DNA from: Azonexus sp.
GTDB taxonomy: Bacteria > Pseudomonadota > Gammaproteobacteria > Burkholderiales > Rhodocyclaceae
DNA length: 64,000 nt
Assembly: GCA_031274715.1 (NCBI GenBank)
Contig: JAISPT010000052.1
Span: 1 to 64,000, forward strand
Direction of reading: 5' to 3'
Numbering within the stretch: position 1 is the first letter of the stretch; every line of letters begins with the position of its first letter. Of the stretch, positions 7,882-18,604 are shown in pieces. The translations under genes and the position numbers were made by a program. A model generated the notes under the pieces. That model was not told the origin of the DNA and made no database searches. It saw nothing but the letters and a program-made list of their open reading frames with translations.

Positions 7882-9354
7882 CTACAGGGTCTTGCGTAAA
7901 TTGACCGGCGGGATATTGAGCGACTCGCGGTATTTGGCAACCGTGCGCCGGGCAACAACGATTCCCTGCTGGCCTAGTATTTCGGATAATTGACTATCCG
8001 ACAAGGGCTTCTTACCGTCCTCGGCGCCGACCAATTGCTTGATCAGCGCGCGGATGGCGGTGGCGGAACAGGCTCCGCCGGTATCGGTAGCAACATGGCT
8101 GCCGAAGAAGTATTTCAGTTCGAAAATGCCGCGCGGGGTGGCCATGTATTTCTGGCTGGTGACGCGTGACACGGTCGATTCGTGTAGGCCGAGAATGTCG
8201 GCAATCTCGCGCAGGACCAGCGGCCGCATGGCGACTTCGCCGTGTTCGAAGAACTGGCGCTGGCGATCGACGATGGCCTGGGTAACCCGGAGGATGGTGT
8301 CGAAACGCTGCTGGATATTCTTGATCAGCCAGCGCGCCTCCTGCAGTTGGCCGCTCAGGTTGCCGCTGCCGCGCCGCTGCTTGGCCAGGATTTCGGCGTA
8401 AAGCCGGTTGACGCGCAGGCGCGGGTAGGCGTCGGGATTAATGTAGGCGGTCCACTTGCCCTTCAATTTCTTGACGATAACGTCGGGCGTAATATAGCGC
8501 GCCTCGGCCTGGGCGAAGTCGGCTCCCGGCCGCGGGTTGAGGCTGATAATCAGAGTGTTCGCCGCTTTCAGCGCGGCGTCGTCGCAGCCGGTCAGGCGGC
8601 GGATTTTGGTGAAATCGCGGGCAGCTAGCAAATCCAGGTGCTTGTCGACAATGGTCAGGGCCAAGGTACGCACACTGTCCTCGGGCAGAGCCTTGAGCTG
8701 CAAAGCCAGGCATTCGCGCGGATTGCGCGCACCGATGCCGGTCGGGTCGAAATTCTGGATGTGGCGCAACGCGATTTCCAACTCATCGAGCTCGATCTCG
8801 TATTCCGGCGGCAGAGTTTCCAACAGCTCCGGCAACGGTGCCGACAGATAGCCGTCATCGTCGAGGGCCTCGATCAGGAAACGGACCAGTGCCCGATCGC
8901 GCTCGGAAAGTTGCGTCATGCCCAGTTGCCAACCAAGATGGTCGCGCAGGCTGACGCTGCCGGCATGGATGTCCTGGGCGTCGCTGTCATCGTCATCGTC
9001 ACGGCCGGCTCCGGTGAAGGTACCGGCATCCGAACTCCAGCGGTCGTCGTCGACTTCGGACGGCGACACCGGCACTTCCGGCTCGCGCTCGGCGCGGCTT
9101 TCCCCTTCCTCACGTTCGGCGCCCGGCGCTTCACGCTCGCCGTCGGCACGTGATGGCGAATCGAACTGCTGCGCGGCGCTGTAGCTTTCCCTTCCGGATT
9201 CCTCGTCGCGCTCCAGCATCGGATTTTCCAGCAAGTAGCGCTCGATCTCCTGTTGCATCTCGATCGTCGACAACTGCAATAACTTGATCGACTGCTGCAA
9301 TTGCGGCGTCAGCGCAAGATGCTGCGAGAGTTTGAGTTGGAGTGCCGGCTTCAT
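7882..9354 (-). CDS. rpoN: RNA polymerase sigma-54 factor
   Basis: 490 aa. Begins with the glutamine/leucine-rich activator-interacting region (LKLSQHLALTPQLQQSIKLL), then an acidic linker (~residues 90-130), the core-binding domain, a helix-turn-helix (ADILGLHESTVSRV) and the RpoN box ARRTVAKYRE near the C-terminus. It directs transcription from -24/-12 promoters with bEBP activators. Lies downstream of lptB with a 27-bp gap and is probably cotranscribed through hprK. Confidence 0.97.
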   Translation of the reverse strand: MKPALQLKLSQHLALTPQLQQSIKLLQLSTIEMQQEIERYLLENPMLERDEESGRESYSAAQQFDSPSRADGEREAPGAEREEGESRAEREPEVPVSPSEVDDDRWSSDAGTFTGAGRDDDDDSDAQDIHAGSVSLRDHLGWQLGMTQLSERDRALVRFLIEALDDDGYLSAPLPELLETLPPEYEIELDELEIALRHIQNFDPTGIGARNPRECLALQLKALPEDSVRTLALTIVDKHLDLLAARDFTKIRRLTGCDDAALKAANTLIISLNPRPGADFAQAEARYITPDVIVKKLKGKWTAYINPDAYPRLRVNRLYAEILAKQRRGSGNLSGQLQEARWLIKNIQQRFDTILRVTQAIVDRQRQFFEHGEVAMRPLVLREIADILGLHESTVSRVTSQKYMATPRGIFELKYFFGSHVATDTGGACSATAIRALIKQLVGAEDGKKPLSDSQLSEILGQQGIVVARRTVAKYRESLNIPPVNLRKTL

Positions 9355-9381
9355 GGATGCGGATTGGGTGCTGCGTGTCGG

Positions 9382-10110
9382 TCAGAGCCTGAAATGCTCG
9401 CCCAAGTAGACCTTGCGCACGCTTTCATTATCGACGATTTCATCCGGCCGTCCAGCGGCCAGCACATGGCCGGCGTTGATAATGTAAGCGTGGTCGCAGA
9501 TGCCAAGCGTCTCACGCACGTTGTGGTCAGTAATCAGCACGCCGATACCGCGCTCCTTGAGGAAACGGATAATCTTCTGAATTTCCAGCACGGCAATCGG
9601 ATCGACGCCGGCGAAAGGCTCGTCGAGCAGGATGAAGCGCGGATCGGTGGCCAAGGCGCGGGCGATTTCCACCCGCCGGCGCTCGCCGCCAGACAGCGCC
9701 GCGGCATTGACGTGGCGGACGTGATCGACGTGCAGTTCGGCCAGCAACCCCTCGAGCCGGTCGTTTACCTCGGCTTCCGGCAGTTTCAGCAGTTCGAGCA
9801 CGGCGCGGATGTTCTCCTCGACGTTCAGCTTGCGGAACACCGAGGCTTCCTGCGGCAAGTAGGACAGCCCCTGGCGGGCACGGGCATGCATCGGCAGGTG
9901 GGTCAGGCGGCTGTCGTCGATATGGACTTCGCCACCGTCGGCGGCGACCAGGCCGACGATCATGTAGAAGCAGGTGGTCTTGCCGGCGCCGTTCGGCCCG
10001 AGCAGACCGACCACTTCGCCGGAACGTACCTCGAAGGAGACGTCCCCGACCACCGTGCGCGACTTGTAGCGCTTCTTCAGATTATTGGCGGAGAGGACGG
10101 CGGCGTTCAT
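9382..10110 (-). CDS. lptB: LPS export ABC transporter ATP-binding protein LptB
   Basis: 242 aa. Walker [11 protein letters not shown]-loop PQEASVF, signature LSGGERRR, Walker [14 protein letters not shown], and switch His in ITDHNVRET. Energises LptFG to extract lipopolysaccharide. Its start overlaps the recX stop (ATGA). The usual upstream partners lptC and lptA are not here: recA-recX sit immediately upstream instead, so they must be elsewhere or absent from this locus. Confidence 0.96.
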   Translation of the reverse strand: MNAAVLSANNLKKRYKSRTVVGDVSFEVRSGEVVGLLGPNGAGKTTCFYMIVGLVAADGGEVHIDDSRLTHLPMHARARQGLSYLPQEASVFRKLNVEENIRAVLELLKLPEAEVNDRLEGLLAELHVDHVRHVNAAALSGGERRRVEIARALATDPRFILLDEPFAGVDPIAVLEIQKIIRFLKERGIGVLITDHNVRETLGICDHAYIINAGHVLAAGRPDEIVDNESVRKVYLGEHFRL

Positions 10111-10581
10111 TCATCGGCTCCGGAAATCACCTGGCGAATGGTTTCGCCGGAAAAGCCGCGATATTGCAGGAAACGCATCTGCCGGGCACGCTCCTCGGCA
10201 CTGTGCGGCAAGACACCGAACTTGCGCGCCCAGACGGTGCGGCAGCGCTCGCTTTCGTCACCGCCCTGCGGCAGTGCTGCGGCGATGTCCTCGTCGCCGA
10301 CGCCTTTCTGGCGTAATTCCTGGCGCAGCCGGGTATTGCCGTAGCGGCCGGCGCGAGCGGCAACACGCTGGGCGGCATAGCGCGGATCGGACAGCAGACG
10401 ATCCTCCTGCAGTGTGTCGAGCACGGCGTCCAACTGCTCGGCCGACTCGGCCTCGGCAGCAAGCTTGATCCGCAATTCGGCCCGGCAGTAATCCCGCCGG
10501 GTCAGCAACTGGAGGGCGCGCACACGCAGCCCGGTCGCCTCGACCGGTGACTCTCCATCGACAACGGGAGCAGCCGCGTGG

Positions 10582-10589
<8 letters not shown>
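10107..10589 (-). CDS. recX: RecX, regulator of RecA
   Basis: 160 aa from the ATG at 10589, which overlaps the last 8 bases of recA; the frame is open further upstream but inside recA. Contains the RecX three-helix repeats ([19 protein letters not shown], later [16 protein letters not shown] and [16 protein letters not shown]). RecX binds RecA filaments and limits their activity. Coupling to recA is the common arrangement. Confidence 0.93.
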
Positions 10590-11607
<1,018 letters not shown>

Positions 11608-11754
11608 GCGGATACCTCGGGAATTTGAGCGGATTATGGCACAGGGGCCGATGATGGAATAGAAATTGCTGTGTAGTCCGGGACTGCCTTTTTGCAATCT
11701 AAACCCGGCAAACGACGGTAATATTTTCCTTGGCTAGCCCTATTTGCCGTCGAA

Positions 11755-11774
11755 TACTGTTCTTATATACAGTA
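11755..11774. promoter_or_regulatory. LexA (SOS) box upstream of recA
   Basis: The 20-mer TACTGTTCTTATATACAGTA is a near-ideal gamma/betaproteobacterial SOS box: CTGT-N8-ACAG with perfect TACTGT/ACAGTA outer arms. It lies about 148 bp upstream of the recA start codon. It also precedes the plus-strand small secreted ORF at 11821, so it might act on both sides. Confidence 0.88.
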
Positions 11775-11820
11775 GTTGAGCATTTGAAACTTGGCAAGCG
11801 GATTCTCGTTACGATTCATC

Positions 11821-12012
11821 ATGCGTTCCCTCCTTCTGCTCCTGTTGCTTGTCGCCGGCTTGGCGGCGCCTGCTCTCGGCGGCCCGGCGCCCTGGTACTG
11901 GTGGTTCAGCCGCGATGCTGCCAATCGTATTTGCTGGCAGACCTCGCCCGGCGACGGCTGGATTCGCGAACCCCAGCCTTTCCGCGACGCCCGTTGCCGC
12001 GTCCGGCTGTAA
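11821..12012 (+). CDS. Small secreted protein, unknown function
   Basis: 63 aa from ATG 11821; an in-frame start 10 codons upstream is less likely because the hydrophobic signal begins at 11821. A signal peptide (MRSLLLLLLLVAGLAAPALG) is followed by a short mature part rich in aromatic residues (PAPWYWWFSRDAANRICWQ) with two cysteines that could pair. It overlaps nothing and ends 8 bp before rluA, so the two may be cotranscribed. I do not recognise a domain. Confidence 0.6.
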   Translation: MRSLLLLLLLVAGLAAPALGGPAPWYWWFSRDAANRICWQTSPGDGWIREPQPFRDARCRVRL

Positions 12013-12019
12013 GCGGCGC

Positions 12020-12673
12020 ATGGCCGTCTACGTGCCGCCGCCCGACACCGGGCTCGCCGTGGTGTTCGCCGACGATACGCTGGTAGTCGTCGACAAGCCG
12101 GCCGGCCTGCTATCCGTACCGGGGCGCGGCGCCGACAAGCAAGATTGCTTGCTCAGCCGGGCGCAGGCGGCATTCCCCGATGCGCTGACGGTACACCGCC
12201 TCGACATGTCGACCTCGGGCCTGCTGCTGCTGGCCCGCGGCCCGGCAATGCAGAGCGCGCTCTCCAGGTTGTTCCGCGAACGGCGGGTCGATAAGCGCTA
12301 CGTCGCCGAAGTCGAGGGCTGCCTCGCCGACGACGGCGGCGAAATCGACCTGCCGCTGATCTGCGACTGGCCGAATCGGCCGCGGCAAAAGGTCGATTTT
12401 GATATTGGCAAGTGCTCACTGACGCGATTTCGCACGATTTGGCGTGATCCGTCAGGTCGATCCAGCCGAGTCGAACTGGAACCGGTGACCGGCCGTTCGC
12501 ACCAGTTGCGGGTCCATCTGGCCGCCCTCGGCCACCCGATCATCGGCGATGAACTATACGGTAGCGGCTCGCTCGACAACGACGAGCGCCTGCGTTTACA
12601 CGCCACCGATTTGCGTTTTGACCACCCGGTGAATGGACAAGCCCTACATTTTCATCACGACGCCCCGTTCTGA
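12020..12673 (+). CDS. rluA: Pseudouridine synthase RluA (23S rRNA U746 / tRNA U32)
   Basis: 217 aa. The catalytic aspartate is in HRLDMSTSGLL; the RluA-specific DLPLICDWPNRPRQKV and the C-terminal GRSHQLRVHLAALGHPIIGD are all present and collinear with E. coli RluA. Start taken at ATG 12020; the open frame extends upstream through the small secreted gene in another phase and is not credible there. Confidence 0.93.
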   Translation: MAVYVPPPDTGLAVVFADDTLVVVDKPAGLLSVPGRGADKQDCLLSRAQAAFPDALTVHRLDMSTSGLLLLARGPAMQSALSRLFRERRVDKRYVAEVEGCLADDGGEIDLPLICDWPNRPRQKVDFDIGKCSLTRFRTIWRDPSGRSSRVELEPVTGRSHQLRVHLAALGHPIIGDELYGSGSLDNDERLRLHATDLRFDHPVNGQALHFHHDAPF

Positions 12674-12763
12674 CACGGCTTGACCGTATAATCCCCGCGT
12701 TTTCAACCCCTTGCCCTAGTATGCTGCCCCGTAAATGGCAGCACACTGGTTCGCCGTCCAATC

Positions 12764-14260
12764 ATGCTGATCTGGTTCGTCGCTCTCTATCTGCTCGCAT
12801 CGATCGCCATCGGTTTGTTTGCCGCCACCCGCGTGCACAATGCCAAGGACTTCGCCGTTGCCGGCCGCTGCCTGCCGATGCCGGTCGTCACCGCCACCGT
12901 GTTCGCTACCTGGTTCGGAGCCGAGGCCATCTTCGGCGTCTCCGCGACTTTCGTGAAGGATGGCCTGCACGGCGTCGTCGCCGACCCTTTCGGCGCCAGC
13001 ATGTGTCTGATCATCGCTGGCATCTTCTACGGTACCAAGATCTACAAACTCAACGTACTGACGCTCGGCGACTTCTTCCGCATGCGTTACAGCCGCACGG
13101 TCGAGATTCTGACCACGCTGTGTATCGTCGTCTCCTACCTGGGCTGGGTCTCGGCCCAGATCAAGGCGCTCGGCCTGGTGTTCTCGGTCGTCACCGACGG
13201 CGCCATCAGCCGCGAGGCAGGCATGGTGCTCGGCACCGCCATCGTGCTGACCTACACCACTTTCGGCGGCATGTTCTCGGTGGCCATTCTCGACTTCGTA
13301 CAGATGGCCGTGGTCATGGGCGGCATGCTGTTCATCGGCTACCTGGTCTCGGGCATGACCGGCGGCGTTGAAACCGTGGTCACCCACGCCGCCGCGGCCG
13401 GCAAGCTGGATTTCTTCCCGCGCGGCGATTGGGTCCAATGGCTGGCCTTCATCGCCGCCTGGATGACCATGATGCTCGGTTCGATTCCGCAGCAGGACGT
13501 GTTCCAGCGCATCACCTCGGCGAAGAGCGCGCGGGTCGCGATCATGGCCTCGGTACTCGGCGGCAGCATCTATTTCTGCTTCACCTTCGTGCCAATGTTC
13601 ATCGCCTATGCAGCGACACTGGTCAATCCCGAGCAATTCAACGGCCTGATCGAGACCGACTCGCAACTGGTGCTGCCAACCCTGGTCATGCAGCACACCC
13701 CGGTCTTCGCCCAAGCCGTCTTCTTCGGCGCCGTGCTCGCTGCGATCATGGCCTGCTCCTCGGCGACGCTACTGGCACCGTCGGTGTCCTTCTCGGAAAA
13801 CATCCTGCGCAACGTCTTCCCCGAGGTCAACGACCGCCAGTTGCTGCGCATGATGCGCTTGACCATGGTCTGTTTCGCTGGCGTTGTGCTGACCTTCGCC
13901 CTGAACACCAACGCCTCGATTTTCGAGATGGTCGAGAGTGCCTACAAAATCACCCTGGCCGGCGCCTTCGTGCCGCTGTTCTTCGGCGCCTACTGGTCGC
14001 GGGCGACGACCCAGGGCGCATTGTGCGCGATCATCGGCGGCGTCGGCACCTGGCTGGTCGTCGAAATCCTGATCGGCGAAGCCAGCCTGGTGCCGGCGCA
14101 GTTGATCGGGTTAGGCGTCAGCATCGTCGGCATGCTGGCCGGTTCGTTGCTACCGCAGCGCTTCGGCCGCCAGACGCCGCAGGAGGATTTCCACCAGGCC
14201 CTGCACCACCGGGCGGCAGCGGAAACCCACCACGTCGCTCAACGCCCACACCGCCACTGA
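12764..14260 (+). CDS. Sodium:solute symporter (SSS family)
   Basis: 498 aa, about 13 hydrophobic spans. The N-terminus LIWFVALYLLASIAIGLFAA with DFAVAGRCLP and AEAIFGVSATF follows the SSSF pattern seen in proline, acetate and pantothenate carriers. The substrate is not predictable from the sequence. A TATAAT at 12687-12692 and a small dyad (TGCTGCC/GGCAGCA, 12722-12747) lie in the leader. Gene stands alone between rluA and the VanZ gene. Confidence 0.88.
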   Translation: MLIWFVALYLLASIAIGLFAATRVHNAKDFAVAGRCLPMPVVTATVFATWFGAEAIFGVSATFVKDGLHGVVADPFGASMCLIIAGIFYGTKIYKLNVLTLGDFFRMRYSRTVEILTTLCIVVSYLGWVSAQIKALGLVFSVVTDGAISREAGMVLGTAIVLTYTTFGGMFSVAILDFVQMAVVMGGMLFIGYLVSGMTGGVETVVTHAAAAGKLDFFPRGDWVQWLAFIAAWMTMMLGSIPQQDVFQRITSAKSARVAIMASVLGGSIYFCFTFVPMFIAYAATLVNPEQFNGLIETDSQLVLPTLVMQHTPVFAQAVFFGAVLAAIMACSSATLLAPSVSFSENILRNVFPEVNDRQLLRMMRLTMVCFAGVVLTFALNTNASIFEMVESAYKITLAGAFVPLFFGAYWSRATTQGALCAIIGGVGTWLVVEILIGEASLVPAQLIGLGVSIVGMLAGSLLPQRFGRQTPQEDFHQALHHRAAAETHHVAQRPHRH

Positions 14261-14409
14261 AGCAGTTGCCACCGCCGAACGGGGCCGACAGAATCACGGC
14301 CAGCCCCTGGCGCGTTGTCCCGCAAATACCTGTCCATGAAATCGTCTCTTCGCGCCCAGCGATTTCATTATGTGCAGCCATTTACGAGACGGCACACTAG
14401 AATCCAGTC

Positions 14410-15480
14410 ATGACCGAGCACGGCCGCAGCCCCATCCTTCTCGCCCGTTATCTCGCGCTGGCTTGGCTCGGGCTGATCGTCTACGGCAGCCTGCACCCAT
14501 TTTCCGGCTGGCGCGACACCGGTGTCTCGCCTTTCGCCTTTCTTGACGCGAGCTGGCCGCGTTACTGGACCGTCTTCGATCTGGTAACCAATGTTGCTGT
14601 CTACCTACCGCTCGGTTTCTTCATGACCCTGGCGCTGAGCCGCCTGCCTTGGCGTTTCACCGCGCCGCTGCTGGCCGTCGTGCTCAGCACCGGCCTCAGT
14701 TTTAGCATGGAAACGATACAGACTTGGCTGCCGTCGCGCGTGCCGTCCAACCTCGATCTCGCCTGTAACGCCATCGGCGGCCTACTCGGCGCCGTTTGGG
14801 CGCAAGCCGTCGGGCCACGCATCTTCACCCACTTGGCGGCCCTCCAACAACGGCTGGTGGCACCGATCCCGCACGCTGAAATGGGCCTGACCCTACTCGG
14901 GTTGTGGCTACTGGTACCGCTATCGCCGGAAACCCTGCTTTTCGGCGCCGGCGATTTTCGCCACTGGTTCGACTGGCCCGGCGCCGTCCCCTTCGCCGCT
15001 GAAAGCTTCGTCGTCATCGAAGCCAGCGTCACCGCCCTCAACATGCTGGCCATCGGCCTGATCGTCCGCCTGCTGTGCGCCCGCCTGCTCGCCGCCTGCC
15101 TGATCGTACCGTTGTTCCTGTTGCTCGGACTGGTAGTGCGGACGCTGGCCGCGGCCATTCTGATCGGCCCCGGCGAAGCGTTGGCCTGGCTGACCGCCGG
15201 CGCCCGCAGCGGCCTGTTCATCGGCAGCCTACTGCTGGCCGTGGCCATTCTGCTGCCGGCAATACCACGACTGATCCTGACCCTATTGGCGCTGGCCGCC
15301 GGCACGATTCTGGTCAATCTGGCGCCGCCCAATCCCTATTCAATAACGGCCCTGGCTACCTGGCGCCAAGGCCATTTTCTCAATTTCAACGGCCTCACCC
15401 GGGTCGCCGCCACGTTCTGGCCGTTCCTGTCCTTGCCTTTCTTGCTGCTGGCCACGCGCCGCCCGGAGCGTTCCACGTGA
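14410..15480 (+). CDS. VanZ-family membrane protein
   Basis: 356 aa, about nine hydrophobic segments. The N-terminal half carries the VanZ-like pattern (GSLHPFSGWRD, DLVTNVAVYLPLGFFM, SFSMETIQTWLPSRVPSNLDLACNAIGG). VanZ proteins confer low teicoplanin resistance in enterococci; in proteobacteria the role is unknown. The stop codon falls within a parS-like site. Confidence 0.82.
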   Translation: MTEHGRSPILLARYLALAWLGLIVYGSLHPFSGWRDTGVSPFAFLDASWPRYWTVFDLVTNVAVYLPLGFFMTLALSRLPWRFTAPLLAVVLSTGLSFSMETIQTWLPSRVPSNLDLACNAIGGLLGAVWAQAVGPRIFTHLAALQQRLVAPIPHAEMGLTLLGLWLLVPLSPETLLFGAGDFRHWFDWPGAVPFAAESFVVIEASVTALNMLAIGLIVRLLCARLLAACLIVPLFLLLGLVVRTLAAAILIGPGEALAWLTAGARSGLFIGSLLLAVAILLPAIPRLILTLLALAAGTILVNLAPPNPYSITALATWRQGHFLNFNGLTRVAATFWPFLSLPFLLLATRRPERST

Positions 15481-15484
15481 AACC
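15469..15484. promoter_or_regulatory. parS centromere-like site (ParB binding)
   Basis: The 14-bp core GTTCCACGTGAAAC (15470-15483) fits the chromosomal parS consensus TGTTYCACGTGRAACA exactly in its core; only the two outermost bases differ. It spans the stop codon of the VanZ gene. ParB spreads from such sites and loads SMC near the origin. It lies about 21 kb from dnaA, within the range known for parS. parAB are not in the window. Confidence 0.8.
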
Positions 15485-15526
15485 GTGGCCGCCCCCTATA
15501 ATGGAGGCCCACCAAGGAGCACATTG

Positions 15527-15835
15527 ATGAGTTACTTCACCCACCACGTATTCATTTGCTGCAACCAGCGCGAAGCCGGCGAGCCATGCTGCAACACCAT
15601 CGGCGGTACCGAAGCCTTCACCTACGCCAAGGACCGCATCGGCGCCTTGAAGAAAAATGGCGCCGGCGCCGTCCGCATCAACAAGGCCGGCTGCCTCGGT
15701 CGCTGTGACAGCGGCCCGGTAATGGTCATCTACCCGGAAGAAACCTGGTACAGCTTCATTGACCGCGACGATGTCGAGGAAATCATCCAGGAACACCTGC
15801 TCAACGGCCGTGTCGTGGACCGCCTGAAAATCTGA
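15527..15835 (+). CDS. Thioredoxin-like [2Fe-2S] ferredoxin
   Basis: 102 aa from ATG 15527, preceded by AAGGAG and a TATAAT at 15497-15502. Cysteines are seen in VFICCNQREAGEPCCN and in AGCLGRCDSGPVMVIYPE, matching the thioredoxin-fold [2Fe-2S] family (NuoE-like / Shethna-type). Probably a small electron carrier; partner unknown. Followed after 3 bp by a hydrolase gene. Confidence 0.85.
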   Translation: MSYFTHHVFICCNQREAGEPCCNTIGGTEAFTYAKDRIGALKKNGAGAVRINKAGCLGRCDSGPVMVIYPEETWYSFIDRDDVEEIIQEHLLNGRVVDRLKI

Positions 15836-15838
15836 ACC

Positions 15839-16477
15839 ATGCGCGCGCCGGAAGAAAAACTGCTGCTTGCCGGCCCGGCCGGCCACATCGACGTGATCAT
15901 GGAGCGCCCCGACGCGCCGCGCGGCATCGCGCTGATCGCCCACCCGCACCCGCTGGGCGGCGGCGCCAACACCAATAAGGTTGCCTACACGCTGGCGCGC
16001 ACCTTCGTCAGTCTCGGCTATGCCGCTTTCCGCCCTAATTTTCGCGGCGTCGGCGGCAGCGAAGGGATACATGACGAAGGCCGCGGTGAGACCGACGACC
16101 TGCTGGTCGTGCTCGACGAGGCCAAGCGTCGCTGCGGCGATCTGCCGGTAGTACTGGCCGGTTTCTCCTTCGGTGCCTACTGCCAGGCCCGTGTCGCCAA
16201 GCGCCTGACCGAGGTTGGCCATCCGGCCCAGCGCCTGGTCCTGGTTGGCACCGCCGCCGGCTTCGTCGAAGGCACCCGCCAATACGACACCGAGGCGGTG
16301 CCGCACGACACCATCGTCATCCACGGCTCGGCCGACGAGACGGTGCCGCTGGCCAACGTCTTCGACTGGGCCCGGCCGCTCGACCTGCCGGTGGTAGTGG
16401 TGCCGGGCGCCGACCATTTCTTCCACCGCCGCTTGCACCTCATCCGCGACATCATCACCCGGGCGTGGCGACACTAG
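15839..16477 (+). CDS. Alpha/beta hydrolase
   Basis: 212 aa. A single alpha/beta-hydrolase domain with nucleophile elbow GFSFGAYC, an oxyanion HPHPLGGG motif near residue 40, a catalytic Asp in [10 protein letters not shown] and a His in [10 protein letters not shown]. This short type is close to the KTSC/dienelactone-like hydrolases of proteobacteria; substrate unknown. Its 3' end overlaps the ABC ATPase gene by 13 bp. Confidence 0.85.
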   Translation: MRAPEEKLLLAGPAGHIDVIMERPDAPRGIALIAHPHPLGGGANTNKVAYTLARTFVSLGYAAFRPNFRGVGGSEGIHDEGRGETDDLLVVLDEAKRRCGDLPVVLAGFSFGAYCQARVAKRLTEVGHPAQRLVLVGTAAGFVEGTRQYDTEAVPHDTIVIHGSADETVPLANVFDWARPLDLPVVVVPGADHFFHRRLHLIRDIITRAWRH

Positions 16478-17400
16478 ACGCCGCACCAGCGCTGGCCGTC
16501 GTCGACCTGTGTAAGACCTACGCCGGCACCGCCGTCGTCGATAGCCTGTCGTTCACCGTCGAGCCAGGCCGTTGTTTTGGCTTGCTCGGCCCCAACGGGG
16601 CCGGTAAGACCACCACATTGCGCCTCTGCCTCGGCCTGACGGCACCGGATAGCGGCACGATCACGCTCGACGGCCACGCCATCCCGGCTGCTGCCCAAAC
16701 GGCGCGAATCCGGGTCGGCGTGGTGCCGCAATTCGACAACCTCGACCCGGATTTCACCTGTCGCGAGAACCTGCTCGTCTTCGGCCGCTATTTCGGCCTG
16801 CGCGACACCGAGATTCGCGCCCGCATTCCATCGCTGCTCGAATTCGCCAGCCTCGGCAGCAAGGCCGAGGCCCGCCTGGCGACGCTGTCCGGCGGCATGA
16901 AGCGGCGCCTGACCCTGGCCCGGGCACTGGTCAACGACCCCAATGTGGTTTTTCTCGACGAGCCGACCACCGGTCTCGATCCGCAGGCCCGCCATCTGAT
17001 CTGGGAGCGCCTGAAGCAACTCAAAGCGGCCGGCAAGACGCTGATCCTGACTACCCATTTCATGGACGAAGCCGAACGCCTGTGCGACTCGCTGATCGTC
17101 ATCGACCACGGGCGCAAGATCGCCGAAGGCAGTCCGCGGCAACTGATCGCCGCGCACATCGAACCGCAGGTGGTCGAAGTTTACGACGAGGCCGGTGGCA
17201 ACCTGCCGACCTTCGTCGCCGCTGTCCGGCCGCTGGCCGAACGGGTCGAGATCAGCGGCGAGACGGCCTTCTTCTACTGCCGCGAGCCACGCCCGCTACT
17301 CGACCGCCTAGCCGAAGTACCCGGCCTGCGCTACGTGCACCGCGCCGCCAATCTCGAAGACGTGTTCATCAAGCTGACCGGCCGCGAATTGCGCGACTGA
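16465..17400 (+). CDS. ABC exporter ATP-binding protein, NodI type
   Basis: 311 aa with a GTG start at 16465. Walker [11 protein letters not shown], signature LSGGMKRRL, Walker [14 protein letters not shown], and H-loop [10 protein letters not shown]; the C-terminal extension is like NodI/DrrA proteins. Works with the permease encoded 82 bp downstream. NodIJ export lipo-oligosaccharides in rhizobia; in this kind of bacterium the cargo is unknown, so I give no symbol. Confidence 0.88.
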   Translation: MATLDAAPALAVVDLCKTYAGTAVVDSLSFTVEPGRCFGLLGPNGAGKTTTLRLCLGLTAPDSGTITLDGHAIPAAAQTARIRVGVVPQFDNLDPDFTCRENLLVFGRYFGLRDTEIRARIPSLLEFASLGSKAEARLATLSGGMKRRLTLARALVNDPNVVFLDEPTTGLDPQARHLIWERLKQLKAAGKTLILTTHFMDEAERLCDSLIVIDHGRKIAEGSPRQLIAAHIEPQVVEVYDEAGGNLPTFVAAVRPLAERVEISGETAFFYCREPRPLLDRLAEVPGLRYVHRAANLEDVFIKLTGRELRD

Positions 17401-17482
17401 AACACTTCCTGCGCGAGCGGCAGCCCGGCTAGCCCCGGCGCTTCTTCTATAATCAATGGTTTCGCCACCCGGAAACCCGCGC

Positions 17483-18277
17483 ATGTCGATGCCCGCACCA
17501 TCCACCCTGGCCGCCGGCGCCCTCCGCCTCGGCTTCCTGCCGGTGTGGCGGCGCAACTTCCTGGTCTGGCGCAAGCTGGCCCTGCCTTCCGTTCTCGGCA
17601 ACCTGGCCGATCCGCTGATCTACATGCTCGGCCTCGGTTACGGCCTGGGTGCCATGCTGCCCTCCGTCGACGGCCAGCCCTACGTCGCCTTCCTGGCCAG
17701 CGGCATGGTGTGCGCCTCGACGATGAATGCCGCCACCTTCGAGGCGTTGTATTCCGCCTTCTCGCGCATGCACGTGCAGAAGACCTGGGAGGCTATCCTC
17801 AACACGCCGCTCGGCCTCGCCGACGTGGTCGCCGGCGAATTGTTCTGGGCGGCGACCAAATCCCTGTTCTCCGGCAGCGCCATCCTCATCGTCATCACCG
17901 CGCTCGGCCTTAGTAACGGCCCGCTGCTGTTCTGGGCGCTGCCGGCCATCGCCCTGACCGGCTTGGCCTTCGCCGCGCTGGGCCTGATCTGGAACGCGCT
18001 GGCGCCGTCCTACGATTTCTTCATGTACTACTTCACACTGTTCATCACGCCGATGACGCTGATTTCCGGCGTCTTCTTCCCGACCGACCAGTTGCCCGGC
18101 TGGCTCGCCAGCCTCGGCGCCTGGCTGCCGCTGGCCCAAGGCGTAGCGCTGGTGCGCCCGCTGCTCGCCGGCCAAATCCCGGCCGATGCCCTGATTCACG
18201 TCATGGCACTACTCGCCACCACCGCCGTAGCCTTCGCCATCGCCCTGCGCCTGACCCGCCGCCGCCTGCTCAAGTAG
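17483..18277 (+). CDS. ABC-2 type transporter permease, NodJ type
   Basis: 264 aa from ATG 17483; an in-frame ATG at 17456 lies only 3 bases after a TATAAT (17448-17453), so the downstream start is preferred if that is the promoter. Six hydrophobic spans, and the ABC-2 signature region PMTLISGVFFP. Partner of the upstream NodI-type ATPase. Confidence 0.85.
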   Translation: MSMPAPSTLAAGALRLGFLPVWRRNFLVWRKLALPSVLGNLADPLIYMLGLGYGLGAMLPSVDGQPYVAFLASGMVCASTMNAATFEALYSAFSRMHVQKTWEAILNTPLGLADVVAGELFWAATKSLFSGSAILIVITALGLSNGPLLFWALPAIALTGLAFAALGLIWNALAPSYDFFMYYFTLFITPMTLISGVFFPTDQLPGWLASLGAWLPLAQGVALVRPLLAGQIPADALIHVMALLATTAVAFAIALRLTRRRLLK

Positions 18278-18286
18278 AATTCGCCG

Positions 18287-18604
18287 ATGGAACCACTATT
18301 GCTGATCACCAATTGCCCCGATGAAACCGTGGCCAACGCCATTGCGCTGGCCGTCGTCGAGGAGAAGCTGGCCGCCTGCGTCAACCTGCTGCCGCGTGTG
18401 CAATCCATATACCGCTGGCAAGGTGTGGTCGAATCGGCCAGCGAAATTCCGCTGCTGATCAAGACCACCGGCGAGCGCTACGCGGCGCTCGAAGCACGCA
18501 TCCGCGAACTACATCCGTACACCGTGCCGGAAATCATCGCCGTGCCGATCAGCCGCGGCCTGCCGGCCTATTTGAACTGGCTGGCCGAGGAAACGCGCCC
18601 ATGA
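18287..18604 (+). CDS. cutA: Divalent-cation tolerance protein CutA
   Basis: 105 aa. A CutA1 trimer-forming ferredoxin-like fold: ITNCPDETVANAIALAVVEEKLAACVN, then YRWQGVVESASEIPLLIKT and HPYTVPEIIAVPISRG. The stop overlaps the dsbD start (ATGA), as cutA and dsbD are neighbours in many proteobacteria. Confidence 0.95.
   Translation: MEPLLLITNCPDETVANAIALAVVEEKLAACVNLLPRVQSIYRWQGVVESASEIPLLIKTTGERYAALEARIRELHPYTVPEIIAVPISRGLPAYLNWLAEETRP

Noticed and set aside
9382..10110. Branched-chain amino acid ATPase (LivG/LivF) instead of LptB
   Set aside because: The sequence and the linkage to rpoN-hpf-ptsN match LptB.
12687..12747. Riboswitch or attenuator in the symporter leader
   Set aside because: Only a simple 7-bp dyad and a TATAAT are visible; no known riboswitch core.
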